From: Bacillota bacterium
GTDB lineage: Bacteria; Bacillota_A; Clostridia; Peptostreptococcales; Anaerovoracaceae
DNA length: 13,388 nucleotides
Direction of reading: 5' to 3'
Assembly: GCA_017556895.1 (NCBI GenBank)
Contig: JAFYLX010000175.1
Coordinates: 1 to 13,388, forward strand
The translations under genes and the position numbers were made by a program. The notes under the pieces are model-generated. The model was not told the DNA's origin and made no database searches. It saw nothing but the letters and a program-made list of their open reading frames with translations. Shown here piece by piece: positions 1-8,280 of this stretch (within the stretch, counting starts at the first letter, position 1; each line of letters opens with the position of its first letter).

Positions 1-641
1 AGGTTTACGGCATTACTTTTGAACAGGGCAGAAACAACTTCAAAATTAACACTGACCTTCTAAAAGAAATCGTAACTGAAAACAAAGATATGACAGAAGA
101 AGCTAAGAGAGATTTGGTAATCGCGCTTATCACTCTTAAGTATACTCAGTCCAACTCCGTAGTATTTGCAAAGGATGGACAGGCTATCGGCGTAGGTGCT
201 GGTCAGCAGTCAAGAATCCACTGCACTAGACTTGCTGGAGAAAAGGCTGATAAGTGGCATCTTCGTCAGCACCCAACAGTACTAAACTTACCTTTCAAGG
301 AAGACGTAAGACGTGCTGATAGAGACAATGCAATCGATGTTTACTTATCAGAAGATCAGGAAGAAGTAAGAGGCGAAGGATACTGGGAAGCTCTATTCAC
401 AGAGCAGCCAGTAGAATTCACAAGAGCTCAGCAGAAAGAATATTTAGCATCCTTAACAGGTGTTTGCTTAGGTTCTGATGCGTTCTTCCCATTCGGTGAT
501 AACATCGAAAGAGCAGCAAAGAGTGGCGTAAGCTTTATTGCACAGCCAGGCGGATCCGTAAGAGATGACAATGTTATCGAAACATGTAACAAATACAATA
601 TGGTTATGGCATTCACTGGAATGAGATTATTCCATCACTAA
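1..641 (+). CDS. purH: AICAR transformylase (PurH), 3' part only
   Basis: This is the C-terminal part of phosphoribosylaminoimidazolecarboxamide formyltransferase, which moves a formyl group from 10-formyl-tetrahydrofolate to AICAR in late cytosolic purine synthesis. The frame is open from base 3 with no start, so the gene begins upstream. Visible family motifs are YTQSNSVVFAKDGQ, GAGQQSRIHCTRLAG, SDAFFPFGDNIERAAKSG, AQPGGSVRDD and a C-terminal RLFHH. Between the GAGQQSRIH and SDAFFPF motifs there is a stretch of roughly 60 extra residues compared with E. coli PurH (about bases 245-460, including LRQHP and DRDNAID). I recall this stretch in animal ATIC and in short clostridial AICAR transformylases. 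The catalytic Lys-His region lies outside the window, so I cannot tell whether the protein also carries IMP cyclohydrolase. It is followed 20 bases later by purD. Confidence 0.93.
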   Translation, partial: VYGITFEQGRNNFKINTDLLKEIVTENKDMTEEAKRDLVIALITLKYTQSNSVVFAKDGQAIGVGAGQQSRIHCTRLAGEKADKWHLRQHPTVLNLPFKEDVRRADRDNAIDVYLSEDQEEVRGEGYWEALFTEQPVEFTRAQQKEYLASLTGVCLGSDAFFPFGDNIERAAKSGVSFIAQPGGSVRDDNVIETCNKYNMVMAFTGMRLFHH

Positions 642-661
642 AATACGCCCCGGAGGTAACA

Positions 662-1924
662 ATGAAAGTATTAGTAGTAGGTGGTGGTGGCAGAGAACAT
701 GCTATCATCAAAAAAATCAAAGAAAACAAAACTGTAGAAGAAATCTTTGCACTTCCAGGTAATGGTGGTATCGCAGCTGATGCTACTTGCGTTAATATCG
801 GTGCAAAAGAAATCGATAAAATCGTTGAGTTTGCAGTAGAAAACAAAGTTGACTTTGCAGTAGTAGCTCCTGATGATCCATTAGTTCTTGGTGCAGTTGA
901 TGCTCTTAATGCAGTAGGCATCAAGACTTTCGGTCCTAACAAGGCAGCAGCTATCATCGAAGGTAGCAAAGCTTTCTCTAAGGACTTAATGAAGAAATAC
1001 AACATCCCAACTGCAGCATACGAAATTTTCGATGATATGGAAAAGGCACTTGCTTACATCGAAACTTGTGATATTCCTGTAGTTGTTAAGGCTGACGGTC
1101 TTGCTCTAGGTAAAGGCGTAATCATCGCAGAAACTAGAGAAGACGCAAAGGAAGCAGTTCGTTCCATGATGGAAGATAAGGTATTTGGAGACAGCGGCAA
1201 TCAGGTTGTTGTTGAAGAATTCTTAACAGGTCCAGAAGTATCTGTACTTTCCTTTACAGACGGTAAGACTCTAATTCCTATGGTTTCTTCCATGGACCAC
1301 AAGCGTGCGCTTGATGGAGATAAGGGTCTTAACACAGGCGGTATGGGAACAGTTGCTCCAAATCCATATTACACTGCAGAAGTTGCAAAAGAATGTATGG
1401 AAACAATTTTCCTTCCTACTGTAGAAGCAATGAATGCTGAAGGAAGAAGCTTCTCCGGATGCTTATACTTCGGTTTAATGCTTACTCCAAAGGGACCAAA
1501 GGTAATTGAATATAACTGTCGTTTCGGCGACCCTGAAACTCAGGTAGTACTTCCACTTCTTGAAAGCGATCTTCTTGACATCATGCTTAAGATTTATGAT
1601 GGTAAGCTTGATGAAGCAGAAGTTAAGTTTGCAGATAAGAGTGCATGCTGCGTAGTAATGGCTTCCGCAGGTTACCCTCAGAGCTATGAAAAGGGCTTTG
1701 AAATCACAATGCCAGCTGACAAGAATATCTACGTTGCAGGTGCAGCACTTAAGGAAGGCAAGCTTGTAAATAGCGGCGGTAGAGTTCTAGGTGTAACTGA
1801 AACTGCTGAAACTCTAGAAGAAGCTGTTAAGAAGGCTTACGAAACTGTAGAAACTGTTAAATTCGAAAACGCATACTACAGAAAAGACATCGGAAAGCGC
1901 GCCCTAATGGCAGAAAGGATCTAA
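662..1924 (+). CDS. purD: Phosphoribosylamine-glycine ligase (GAR synthetase)
   Basis: PurD joins phosphoribosylamine and glycine using ATP to form GAR, the second step of de novo purine synthesis in the cytosol. The 420-residue length is normal for the family. The N-terminal domain opens with MKVLVVGGGGREHAI. The ATP-grasp domain shows KADGLALGKGV (residues 143-153), EEFLTGPEVSVLSF, DHKRALDGDKGLNTGGMGT, and EYNCRFGDPETQ from residue 283, which carries metal-binding Glu/Asn residues. The ATG at 662 is preceded by a good GGAGGT site at 652-657. The gene sits between purH and purL with gaps of 20 and 3 bases, so it is almost certainly cotranscribed with them. Codon choice (CAG for Gln, AGA/CGT for Arg) matches that of a well-expressed gene. 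Nothing looks broken. Confidence 0.97.
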   Translation: MKVLVVGGGGREHAIIKKIKENKTVEEIFALPGNGGIAADATCVNIGAKEIDKIVEFAVENKVDFAVVAPDDPLVLGAVDALNAVGIKTFGPNKAAAIIEGSKAFSKDLMKKYNIPTAAYEIFDDMEKALAYIETCDIPVVVKADGLALGKGVIIAETREDAKEAVRSMMEDKVFGDSGNQVVVEEFLTGPEVSVLSFTDGKTLIPMVSSMDHKRALDGDKGLNTGGMGTVAPNPYYTAEVAKECMETIFLPTVEAMNAEGRSFSGCLYFGLMLTPKGPKVIEYNCRFGDPETQVVLPLLESDLLDIMLKIYDGKLDEAEVKFADKSACCVVMASAGYPQSYEKGFEITMPADKNIYVAGAALKEGKLVNSGGRVLGVTETAETLEEAVKKAYETVETVKFENAYYRKDIGKRALMAERI

Positions 1925-1927
1925 ATT

Positions 1928-4900
1928 ATGGTTTTTAGAATATTCGTAGAAAAGAAGCCTGGCTTAGACAACGAAGCTCGTGCTTTAAAGAATGATATCG
2001 CTGAATTACTGCAGATTAGTGGAGTAGAGAATGTACGTCTTTTCAACAGATATGATGTAGACGATATCGAAAAGGAACTTTTCGATTACTCTGTAAATAC
2101 AGTTTTCTCAGAACCACAGCTTGATAACGTAACAACAGAGCTTCCAGAAGCTGACGTTATCTTCGCGGTAGAACCACTTCCTGGTCAGTTTGACCAGAGA
2201 GCATCTTCTGCTGCTGAATGTATCCAGATCATCTCTAAGGGTGAAAGACCTACAGTAAAGACTGCTAAGGTTTATGCTCTTTATGGTAACGTTGCAGAAG
2301 CTGATGTAGAAGCTATCAAGAAGTTTGTTATCAACGCAGTAGAATCAAGAGAAGCTGATATGGCTCTTCCTGAAACTCTTGTAGTTGAATATGAAATCCC
2401 AACAACTGTAGAAACAGTTGAAGGTTTTATTGATTTAGACGAAGCTGGTCTTGCTGACTTCATCAAAGACAGAGGTCTAGCAATGGACTTAGCTGACATT
2501 AAGTTCTGTCAGAAATACTTCAAGGAAGAAGAACACAGAAACCCTACAATCACTGAAGTTAAGATGATTGATACATATTGGTCTGACCACTGTCGTCATA
2601 CAACTTTCAATACTACTATTGATAGTGTTAAGTTTGAAGACGAAACTCTTCAGAAGGCATACGACAGATATATCTCCGTGAGAGAAGGTTTAAACAGAAC
2701 AAAGCCAGTTACTTTAATGGACGTTGGTACAATCGCTGTTAAGCAGCTTAAGAAAGATGGCAAGCTTACAAAGCTTGACGAATCCGAAGAAATCAATGCT
2801 TGTACAGTAAAGATTAAGGTTGAAATCGAAGGTCAGGAAGAAGACTGGTTACTATTATTCAAAAATGAAACTCACAACCATCCTACAGAAATCGAACCAT
2901 TCGGTGGTGCGGCAACTTGCGTAGGTGGTGCAATCAGAGACCCATTATCAGGTAGATCTTATGTTTATGCAGCAATGCGTGTAACTGGTGCTGGAGACCC
3001 ATTAGTTCCTGTATCAGAAACAATCCCTGGTAAGTTACCTCAGAGAAAGCTTGTAGCTACAGCTGCTGCTGGTTATTCCTCCTATGGTAACCAGATTGGT
3101 CTAACAACAGGTCAGGTAGACGAAATTTACCACCCAGGATACGTTGCTAAGAGAATGGAAGTTGGTGCGGTTATCGCTGCAGCTCCTGCCGAAAACGTAG
3201 TGAGAGAAGTTCCTGAAGCTGGCGACAGAATTATCCTTTTAGGTGGTAAGACTGGTAGAGACGGTTGCGGTGGTGCAACAGGTTCCTCCAAGTCTCACGA
3301 CGTTTCATCTCTAGAATCTTGCGGAGCGGAAGTACAGAAGGGTAATGCTCCTGAAGAAAGAAAGATTCAGAGATTATTTAGAAATGCTGAAGCGTCCAAG
3401 TTAATTAGACGTTGTAACGACTTCGGTGCAGGCGGTGTATCCGTAGCTATCGGTGAACTTGCAGACGGTCTTGAAATTAATTTAGACGTAGTTCCTAAGA
3501 AATATGACGGTCTTGATGGTACAGAATTAGCTATTTCCGAATCTCAGGAAAGAATGGCATGCGTAGTTGCAGAAAAAGACGTAGAAAGATTCTGTGAACT
3601 TGCAAGACTTGAAAACTTAGAAGCAACAGTAGTTGCAAAGGTTACAGACAATGCTAGACTATCCATGCACTGGAATGGTCAGAACATCGTAAACTTATCA
3701 AGAGAATTCCTTGATTCCAACGGTGCAGAAAAGCATATCGATGTAGTGGCAGTAGCTCCTGAAAGCTTCGAAAAGAAGGTTGCAGGTGGTTTCGGCGAAA
3801 ACTTCAAGGCGTTAGCAGGCGACTTAAACGTTTGCTCAAAGCGTGGTATGTCCGAAAGATTCGACTCCACAATCGGTGTTGGTACAGTACTAATGCCATT
3901 CGGCGGTAAGTTCCAGAGAACTCCAATCCAGGCTATGGTACACAAGGTTTCCGTAGAAAAGAAGGATACTACAACTTGTTCTGTAATGTCTTGGGGTTAC
4001 AACCCATTCATCGCAGAAAAGAGCCCATACCATGGTGCTTACTTAGCTGTAGTAGAATCCGCAGCTAAATTAGTTGCTCACGGTGCTGACTTCAAGGATG
4101 TATATCTATCATTCCAGGAATACTTCGAAAAGCTTGGCAATGACCCTAAGAAGTGGGGTAAGCCATTCGCTGCATTACTAGGTGCTTTAGAAGCTCAGCT
4201 TGACCTAGGAATCGGTGCAATCGGTGGTAAGGACTCCATGTCCGGCACTTTCGAAGATTTACACGTACCACCAACACTTATTTCCTTCGCAGTAACTACT
4301 GAACATATTGACAATATCATTTCCCCAGAATTCAAGGAAGCTGGCAACAAGGTTTACTTATTAAAGCCAGAACTTGACGAAAGAGGCCTTCCAACAGGCG
4401 AATCCTTAAAGGCTGTGTTCGATAAGGTGACTGCTCTTATGAGAAAGGGCGCAGTTAAGGCTTGTTATACTCCTACTCTTGGTGGCGTTGCAGAAGCAAT
4501 CCTTAAGATGACAATGGGTAATGGCATTGGATGCAAGTTAACAGATGCATTAACAGTAGAAGAATTATTCGGATACTGTTACGGTGCATTCGTTATCGAA
4601 GCTACAGAAGAAGTTGACGCTCTTCTAATCGGTGAAACTACTGCTGCATTTGAAGTAGTTTATGGTGAAGACGTTCTAGATATGGCAGAAGTTTGCCAGA
4701 TTTATGAAGATAAGTTAGAATCCGTATATCCTTGCAACATCGCAGTTGATGGTGAAACTCCAGAAAACATCTCCTACGAATGCGATAAGGAATTTGGTGC
4801 TAAGGTTAAGGTTGATGTACCTAAGGTATTAATCCCTGTATTCCCTGGTACAAACTGCGAATACGACACTGCAAAGGCATTTGCAAGAGCAGGTGCAGAA

Positions 4901-5617
4901 CCTGAAATCTTCTTAATTAACAACTTAACTTCTGCGGATGTTGCTAAATCAGTAACAGAATTCGCTAATAAAGTTAGAGAAAGCCAGATTATCTTTATTC
5001 CTGGTGGTTTCTCAGGTGGTGACGAACCAGACGGTTCCGCTAAGTTCATCACAGCATTCTTCAGAAATGAAGAAATCAAGGAAGCAGTAACTGAACTTCT
5101 TGAAGAAAGAGACGGCTTAATGGCAGGTATCTGTAACGGATTCCAGGCTCTAATCAAGTTAGGTCTAGTACCTTACGGTAAGATCGTAGAAACAGATGAA
5201 GATTGTGCTACACTTACTTACAACAAGATTTCTCGCCACCAGTCCAAGCTAGTTCGTACAAGAATTGCTTCTAATAACTCACCTTGGCTTGCAAACACTA
5301 AGGTTGGAGAAGTTTACACAGTTCCTATCTCTCACGGTGAAGGTAGATTCATTGCACCTCTTGCTCTTCGTGAAGAATTAGCAAAGAACGGTCAGATTAT
5401 CACTCAGTATGCTGACCTTGAAGGCAATGCAACTAACGACATCCAGTTCAACCCTAACGGTTCTGACTGGGCTATCGAAGGTATTATTTCACCAGATGGT
5501 AGAGTACTTGGTAAGATGGGACATTCAGAAAGAATTGGAAACGGCTTATATCAGAACGTTATCGGCGAATTTGATATGAAGATGTTCGAAGCTGCTGTAA
5601 AATATTTCAAAAAATAA
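1928..5617 (+). CDS. purL: Phosphoribosylformylglycinamidine synthase, single-chain
   Basis: FGAM synthase converts FGAR, glutamine and ATP to FGAM. At 1229 residues this is the fused form, with synthetase and glutaminase in one chain, so no separate purS or purQ is needed. Its N-terminus (MVFRIFVEKKPGLDNEA) and the motif GHSER fit the clostridial/streptococcal-type large PurL rather than the proteobacterial one. The synthetase half shows DTYWSDHCRHTTF (from residue 215), NETHNHPTEIEPFGG (from 313) and GGKDSM (766-771). The glutaminase begins near residue 965 with FPGTNCEYD. Its nucleophile is Cys1069 in GICNGFQ, and the likely His and Glu of the triad are His1199 and Glu1201. The ATG lies 3 bases after the purD stop, with a modest AAAGGA at 1914-1919 inside purD, which suggests translational coupling. 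Every Gln codon I read in this gene is CAG, a sign of strong codon selection. Confidence 0.97.
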   Translation: MVFRIFVEKKPGLDNEARALKNDIAELLQISGVENVRLFNRYDVDDIEKELFDYSVNTVFSEPQLDNVTTELPEADVIFAVEPLPGQFDQRASSAAECIQIISKGERPTVKTAKVYALYGNVAEADVEAIKKFVINAVESREADMALPETLVVEYEIPTTVETVEGFIDLDEAGLADFIKDRGLAMDLADIKFCQKYFKEEEHRNPTITEVKMIDTYWSDHCRHTTFNTTIDSVKFEDETLQKAYDRYISVREGLNRTKPVTLMDVGTIAVKQLKKDGKLTKLDESEEINACTVKIKVEIEGQEEDWLLLFKNETHNHPTEIEPFGGAATCVGGAIRDPLSGRSYVYAAMRVTGAGDPLVPVSETIPGKLPQRKLVATAAAGYSSYGNQIGLTTGQVDEIYHPGYVAKRMEVGAVIAAAPAENVVREVPEAGDRIILLGGKTGRDGCGGATGSSKSHDVSSLESCGAEVQKGNAPEERKIQRLFRNAEASKLIRRCNDFGAGGVSVAIGELADGLEINLDVVPKKYDGLDGTELAISESQERMACVVAEKDVERFCELARLENLEATVVAKVTDNARLSMHWNGQNIVNLSREFLDSNGAEKHIDVVAVAPESFEKKVAGGFGENFKALAGDLNVCSKRGMSERFDSTIGVGTVLMPFGGKFQRTPIQAMVHKVSVEKKDTTTCSVMSWGYNPFIAEKSPYHGAYLAVVESAAKLVAHGADFKDVYLSFQEYFEKLGNDPKKWGKPFAALLGALEAQLDLGIGAIGGKDSMSGTFEDLHVPPTLISFAVTTEHIDNIISPEFKEAGNKVYLLKPELDERGLPTGESLKAVFDKVTALMRKGAVKACYTPTLGGVAEAILKMTMGNGIGCKLTDALTVEELFGYCYGAFVIEATEEVDALLIGETTAAFEVVYGEDVLDMAEVCQIYEDKLESVYPCNIAVDGETPENISYECDKEFGAKVKVDVPKVLIPVFPGTNCEYDTAKAFARAGAEPEIFLINNLTSADVAKSVTEFANKVRESQIIFIPGGFSGGDEPDGSAKFITAFFRNEEIKEAVTELLEERDGLMAGICNGFQALIKLGLVPYGKIVETDEDCATLTYNKISRHQSKLVRTRIASNNSPWLANTKVGEVYTVPISHGEGRFIAPLALREELAKNGQIITQYADLEGNATNDIQFNPNGSDWAIEGIISPDGRVLGKMGHSERIGNGLYQNVIGEFDMKMFEAAVKYFKK

Positions 5618-5622
5618 TTTTA

Positions 5623-5652
5623 TTGACAGAAACGCAACTTAAGAGCTATAAT
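5623..5652 (+). promoter_or_regulatory. Consensus sigma-A promoter for the CofE-like gene
   Basis: TTGACA at 5623-5628 and TATAAT at 5647-5652 are exact consensus -35 and -10 hexamers separated by 18 bases, starting 6 bases after the purL stop. Transcription would begin near 5659, giving a leader of about 49 bases. No terminator was found between purL and this promoter, so the downstream gene can probably also be reached by purine-operon readthrough. Confidence 0.85.
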
Positions 5653-5690
5653 AAAATGTATTTTTTCTGATACAGTAAAAAACTTACCGT

Positions 5691-5696
5691 AAGGAG
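5691..5696 (+). promoter_or_regulatory. Ribosome binding site of the CofE-like gene
   Basis: AAGGAG lies 11 bases before the ATG at 5708, slightly long spacing but the only strong site. It overlaps the right arm of a short inverted repeat, CTTAC-C-GTAAG (5683-5693), which is too short to be a convincing switch by itself. Confidence 0.6.
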
Positions 5697-5707
5697 ATGA
5701 TTAATAA

Positions 5708-6898
5708 ATGGAAAGAAGAATTGGAACAATTTCAAGAGGACTTCGTGGACCTATCATTAAGGAAGGCGATGACCTTACAAAAGTAGTTGTTGATACACTA
5801 TTAGAATGTGTTGAGAAGGGTGATTTCGAAATCGGCGAAAAAGACGTTTTAGCTATCACAGAATCTATCCTAGCTCGTGCACAGAACAACTATGCTACTA
5901 CTGACCAGCTTGCAGAAGACGTTAAGGCTAAACTTGGCGGCGAAACTGTAGGCGTTGTGTTCCCAATTTTAAGCAGAAACAGATTTGCAATTTGCTTAAG
6001 AGGTATTGCTAAGGGCTCCAAGAAAGTAGTTTTAATGCTTAGCTACCCAAGTGATGAAGTAGGTAACCACTTACTAGATATTGATTTATTAGACGAAAAG
6101 GGAATCAACCCTTATACAGATCTATTAACTCAGGAAAAGTTCGAAGAACTTTTCGGTAAGTCAAGACATACTTTCACTGACATTGATTATGTAAACTACT
6201 ACAAGGGCTTAATCGAAGAAGAAGGTGCAGAAGCAGAAATTATCTTCTCTAACAACCCTCGTAAGATCGTTGATTATGCAGACAAGGTAATCTGTGCAGA
6301 TATCCATACTCGTGCTCGTACTAAGAGATTAATCTTAGAAGCTGGCGCAACAGCAGTTATCGGTATGGACGAACTTCTAAATGCTCCTGTTAACGGTTCA
6401 GGATATAACCCTGAATACGGTATCCTAGGTTCCAATAAGGCAACAGAAGAAACTATCAAGCTGTTCCCTATTAATGCTCAGGAATTCGTAGAGGGTGTTC
6501 AGGCTGAAATCAAAGAAAGAACTGGCAAGATCGTAGAAGTTATGGTTTACGGCGATGGTGCTTTCAAAGACCCAGTAGGTAAGATTTGGGAACTTGCAGA
6601 CCCTGTAGTTTCCCCAGGTTTCACTAGCGGTCTTCAGGGACAGCCAAACGAATTAAAGTTAAAATATCTTGCTGACAACGATTTCGCAGACCTTCGCGGT
6701 GATGAACTTAAGGCTGCAATCGAAAATGCAATCAAGGAAAAGGATGATAACTTAGTAGGACAGATGGCTACTGAAGGTACTACACCAAGAAGACTAACTG
6801 ACCTTTTAGGTTCCCTATGTGACCTTACTTCCGGTTCCGGAGATAAGGGTACTCCATTCATCTACATCCAGGGATATTTCGACAACTATACAGACTAA
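5708..6898 (+). CDS. Coenzyme F420-0:L-glutamate ligase (CofE)-like protein
   Basis: This 396-residue protein resembles the F420_ligase family. CofE proper adds glutamate to F420-0 using GTP. The resemblance is seen in RGLRGPIIKEGDDL (from about residue 10), in the segment GEKDVLAITESILARAQ (about 43-59), and in the glycine-rich stretches VYGDGAFKDPVGKIWELADP and GSGDKGTPFIY near the C-terminus. Classical archaeal CofE is about 250 residues, so this is the longer form annotated in many Firmicutes. No signal peptide or membrane segment is seen, so it should be cytosolic. It has its own consensus promoter and terminator, and codon use as biased as the pur genes, suggesting high constitutive expression. 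No F420 biosynthesis gene is visible, and clostridia of this kind are not known to make F420. The true substrate is therefore unknown; glutamylation or amide ligation of another cofactor or metabolite is only a guess. Confidence 0.8.
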   Translation: MERRIGTISRGLRGPIIKEGDDLTKVVVDTLLECVEKGDFEIGEKDVLAITESILARAQNNYATTDQLAEDVKAKLGGETVGVVFPILSRNRFAICLRGIAKGSKKVVLMLSYPSDEVGNHLLDIDLLDEKGINPYTDLLTQEKFEELFGKSRHTFTDIDYVNYYKGLIEEEGAEAEIIFSNNPRKIVDYADKVICADIHTRARTKRLILEAGATAVIGMDELLNAPVNGSGYNPEYGILGSNKATEETIKLFPINAQEFVEGVQAEIKERTGKIVEVMVYGDGAFKDPVGKIWELADPVVSPGFTSGLQGQPNELKLKYLADNDFADLRGDELKAAIENAIKEKDDNLVGQMATEGTTPRRLTDLLGSLCDLTSGSGDKGTPFIYIQGYFDNYTD

Positions 6899-6910
6899 TA
6901 TTTAGTTACT

Positions 6911-6941
6911 AAAGGCTCTTGCTTAGGCAGGAGCCTTTTTT
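6911..6941 (+). terminator. Rho-independent terminator after the CofE-like gene
   Basis: A 12-base-pair stem pairs 6911-6922 with 6927-6938, with one T-G wobble at 6919/6930, around a TTAG loop (6923-6926). A run of six T follows at 6936-6941. It separates the purine/CofE block from the SOS-type promoter that begins 6 bases later. Confidence 0.92.
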
Positions 6942-6946
6942 ACCCC

Positions 6947-6975
6947 TTGAAAAAAGAACATATGTTCGGTATAAT
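6947..6975 (+). promoter_or_regulatory. Sigma-A promoter of the polymerase gene
   Basis: TTGAAA at 6947-6952 and TATAAT at 6970-6975 are spaced by 17 bases. The start of transcription is predicted near 6982, leaving a leader of only about 24 bases before the TTG start at 7006. A LexA-type palindrome fills the spacer. Confidence 0.85.
6955..6968 (+). promoter_or_regulatory. LexA/DinR (SOS) box
   Basis: AGAACATATGTTCG contains the perfect palindrome GAACATATGTTC (6956-6967). It matches the Gram-positive DinR consensus CGAACRNRYGTTYG at every position except the first base. It lies between the -35 and -10 hexamers, where bound LexA would block RNA polymerase. The gene it controls encodes a Y-family polymerase, a classic SOS target, which strengthens the call. 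Confidence 0.9.
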
Positions 6976-6987
6976 GAAGAAGGGGAC

Positions 6988-6994
6988 GGAAAGG
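6988..6994 (+). promoter_or_regulatory. Weak ribosome binding site setting the TTG start
   Basis: GGAAAGG lies 11 bases before TTG 7006. It is the only purine-rich match between the predicted transcription start (about 6982) and the first conserved residues of the polymerase. Weak site plus TTG suggests low basal translation. Confidence 0.45.
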
Positions 6995-7005
6995 TTGGGT
7001 GTGTT

Positions 7006-8280
7006 TTGACAAATAAGATTGAAAAAACACCTTATTTTTTATGTATTGATTTAAAATCCTTCTATGCATCGGTAGAGTGTGTAGACAGGGGGCTTGATCC
7101 AATGACTACTAATTTGGTGGTTGCGGATCCCGAGCGAACGGAGAAGACAATATGCCTTGCTATTACTCCGCCGATGAAGAAGCTAGGCATAAGTAGCAGG
7201 TGTAGGGTTTTTGAGATTCCAAAGGGTGTGGAGTATATCATGGCTCCGCCTAGGATGAGGCGATATTTAGAAGTTTCATCGCAGATTTATGGCGTATATC
7301 TAAAATATTTTCATGAGGATGATATCCACGTGTATTCAGTGGATGAGGCCTTTATGGATGCTACAAATTATACTAAGATTTATGGAAATGATACTAGGAA
7401 GTTAGCCAAGGTTATAATGGATGACATTTATAGGACCACTGGAATACCATCGGCATGTGGGATAGGGACAAACTTATATCTATGTAAGATTGCCCTTGAT
7501 ATTACGGCTAAACATTCCCCTGGTAATATTGGGATTTTGACAGAAGAAACGTATCGAAAGACATTGTGGGATCATGAACCATTGACTGACTTTTGGAGAA
7601 TCGGAAGGGGTACTGCCAAACGCCTCGATAGGTATGGCATATATAACATGAGGCAGATTGCTATGGCGCCTGAAGATTTGCTGTATAAGGCATTCGGGGT
7701 GGATGCGGAGCTCCTCATAGACCATGCTTGGGGCAGGGAGACGGCTACTATAAATGATATAAAGTCTTATGTGCCAAAGGCCCATAGCATCACTAGTGGA
7801 CAGGTTTTATCCTGCGAATATACCTATGACAAGGCGAGACTCATCTTGCATGAGATGACAGAAGGGCTGTGTTTTGATTTGATAGAGCAGCATCAGGTGA
7901 CAGATTCTCTAGGACTTTATGTAGGGTATACCAATAGGATCGATATGCCACCAGCTAGAGGAAGTGTTACCTTACCATTTTATACTTGTTCTACCAAGAT
8001 TATTCAGGAAGAAATGGATAGGTTATATTCAAGAATTGTGGCGCCAGAATGTTTAATAAAACGAATAAGCATTTCGTTTAATAGGCTTTTAGATGAAGAG
8101 CACGAAGGTTGGGATTTGTTTACCGATACAGCAGAATTAAAGAAAGAGAAGGATATGACTAGGACGGTCCTAGGGATTAAAAAGAAGTTTGGCAAGAATT
8201 CTATTTTCAAGGCAATGAATTTAGAGGAAGGTGCCACAGCATTAGAGCGAAACAGACAGATAGGGGGTCACAAAGCATGA
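7006..8280 (+). CDS. Y-family translesion DNA polymerase (UvrX/YqjW/UmuC-like)
   Basis: This error-prone polymerase copies past DNA lesions. With the TTG start at 7006 it has 424 residues, close to B. subtilis UvrX/YqjW. Catalytic carboxylates are Asp15 in CIDLKSFYASVE and Asp113/Glu114 in VYSVDEAF; Tyr20 occupies the steric-gate position. Next come the GIPSACGIGTNLYLCKIA segment and a helix-hairpin-helix-like stretch, WRIGRGTAKRLDRYGI. The little-finger region ends in MNLEEGATALERNRQIGGHKA, typical of Firmicutes members. WDLF at 369-372 could be a beta-clamp contact. The frame extends upstream to a TTG at 6919, but that lies inside the preceding terminator and ahead of the promoter, so 7006 is the first in-frame start on the predicted transcript. 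A LexA box implies SOS induction. The stop overlaps the YolD-like start (ATGA). Gln is always CAG, but Arg AGG and other rarer codons are commoner than in the upstream genes. Confidence 0.92.
   Translation: MTNKIEKTPYFLCIDLKSFYASVECVDRGLDPMTTNLVVADPERTEKTICLAITPPMKKLGISSRCRVFEIPKGVEYIMAPPRMRRYLEVSSQIYGVYLKYFHEDDIHVYSVDEAFMDATNYTKIYGNDTRKLAKVIMDDIYRTTGIPSACGIGTNLYLCKIALDITAKHSPGNIGILTEETYRKTLWDHEPLTDFWRIGRGTAKRLDRYGIYNMRQIAMAPEDLLYKAFGVDAELLIDHAWGRETATINDIKSYVPKAHSITSGQVLSCEYTYDKARLILHEMTEGLCFDLIEQHQVTDSLGLYVGYTNRIDMPPARGSVTLPFYTCSTKIIQEEMDRLYSRIVAPECLIKRISISFNRLLDEEHEGWDLFTDTAELKKEKDMTRTVLGIKKKFGKNSIFKAMNLEEGATALERNRQIGGHKA

Noticed and set aside
613..1005. Minus-strand open frame opposite purD
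   Set aside because: It is a shadow of a strongly biased coding gene, has no ribosome site, and its Ser/Ala/Leu-rich translation shows no recognisable domain. The same applies to the other minus-strand frames at 3679-3945, 4774-5157, 7480-7785 and 9169-9495.
5657..5674. Inverted repeat TGTAT...ATACA in the CofE-like leader as a riboswitch or attenuator
   Set aside because: Only five pairs in AT-rich sequence, and the 49-base leader is too short for a known riboswitch. No terminator-like stem with a T run is formed.
6919..7005. Upstream extension of the polymerase frame to a TTG at 6919
   Set aside because: This segment is the distal part of a strong terminator hairpin followed by the -35, LexA box and -10 elements. 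It would not be on the polymerase transcript, and its translation has no family motif.
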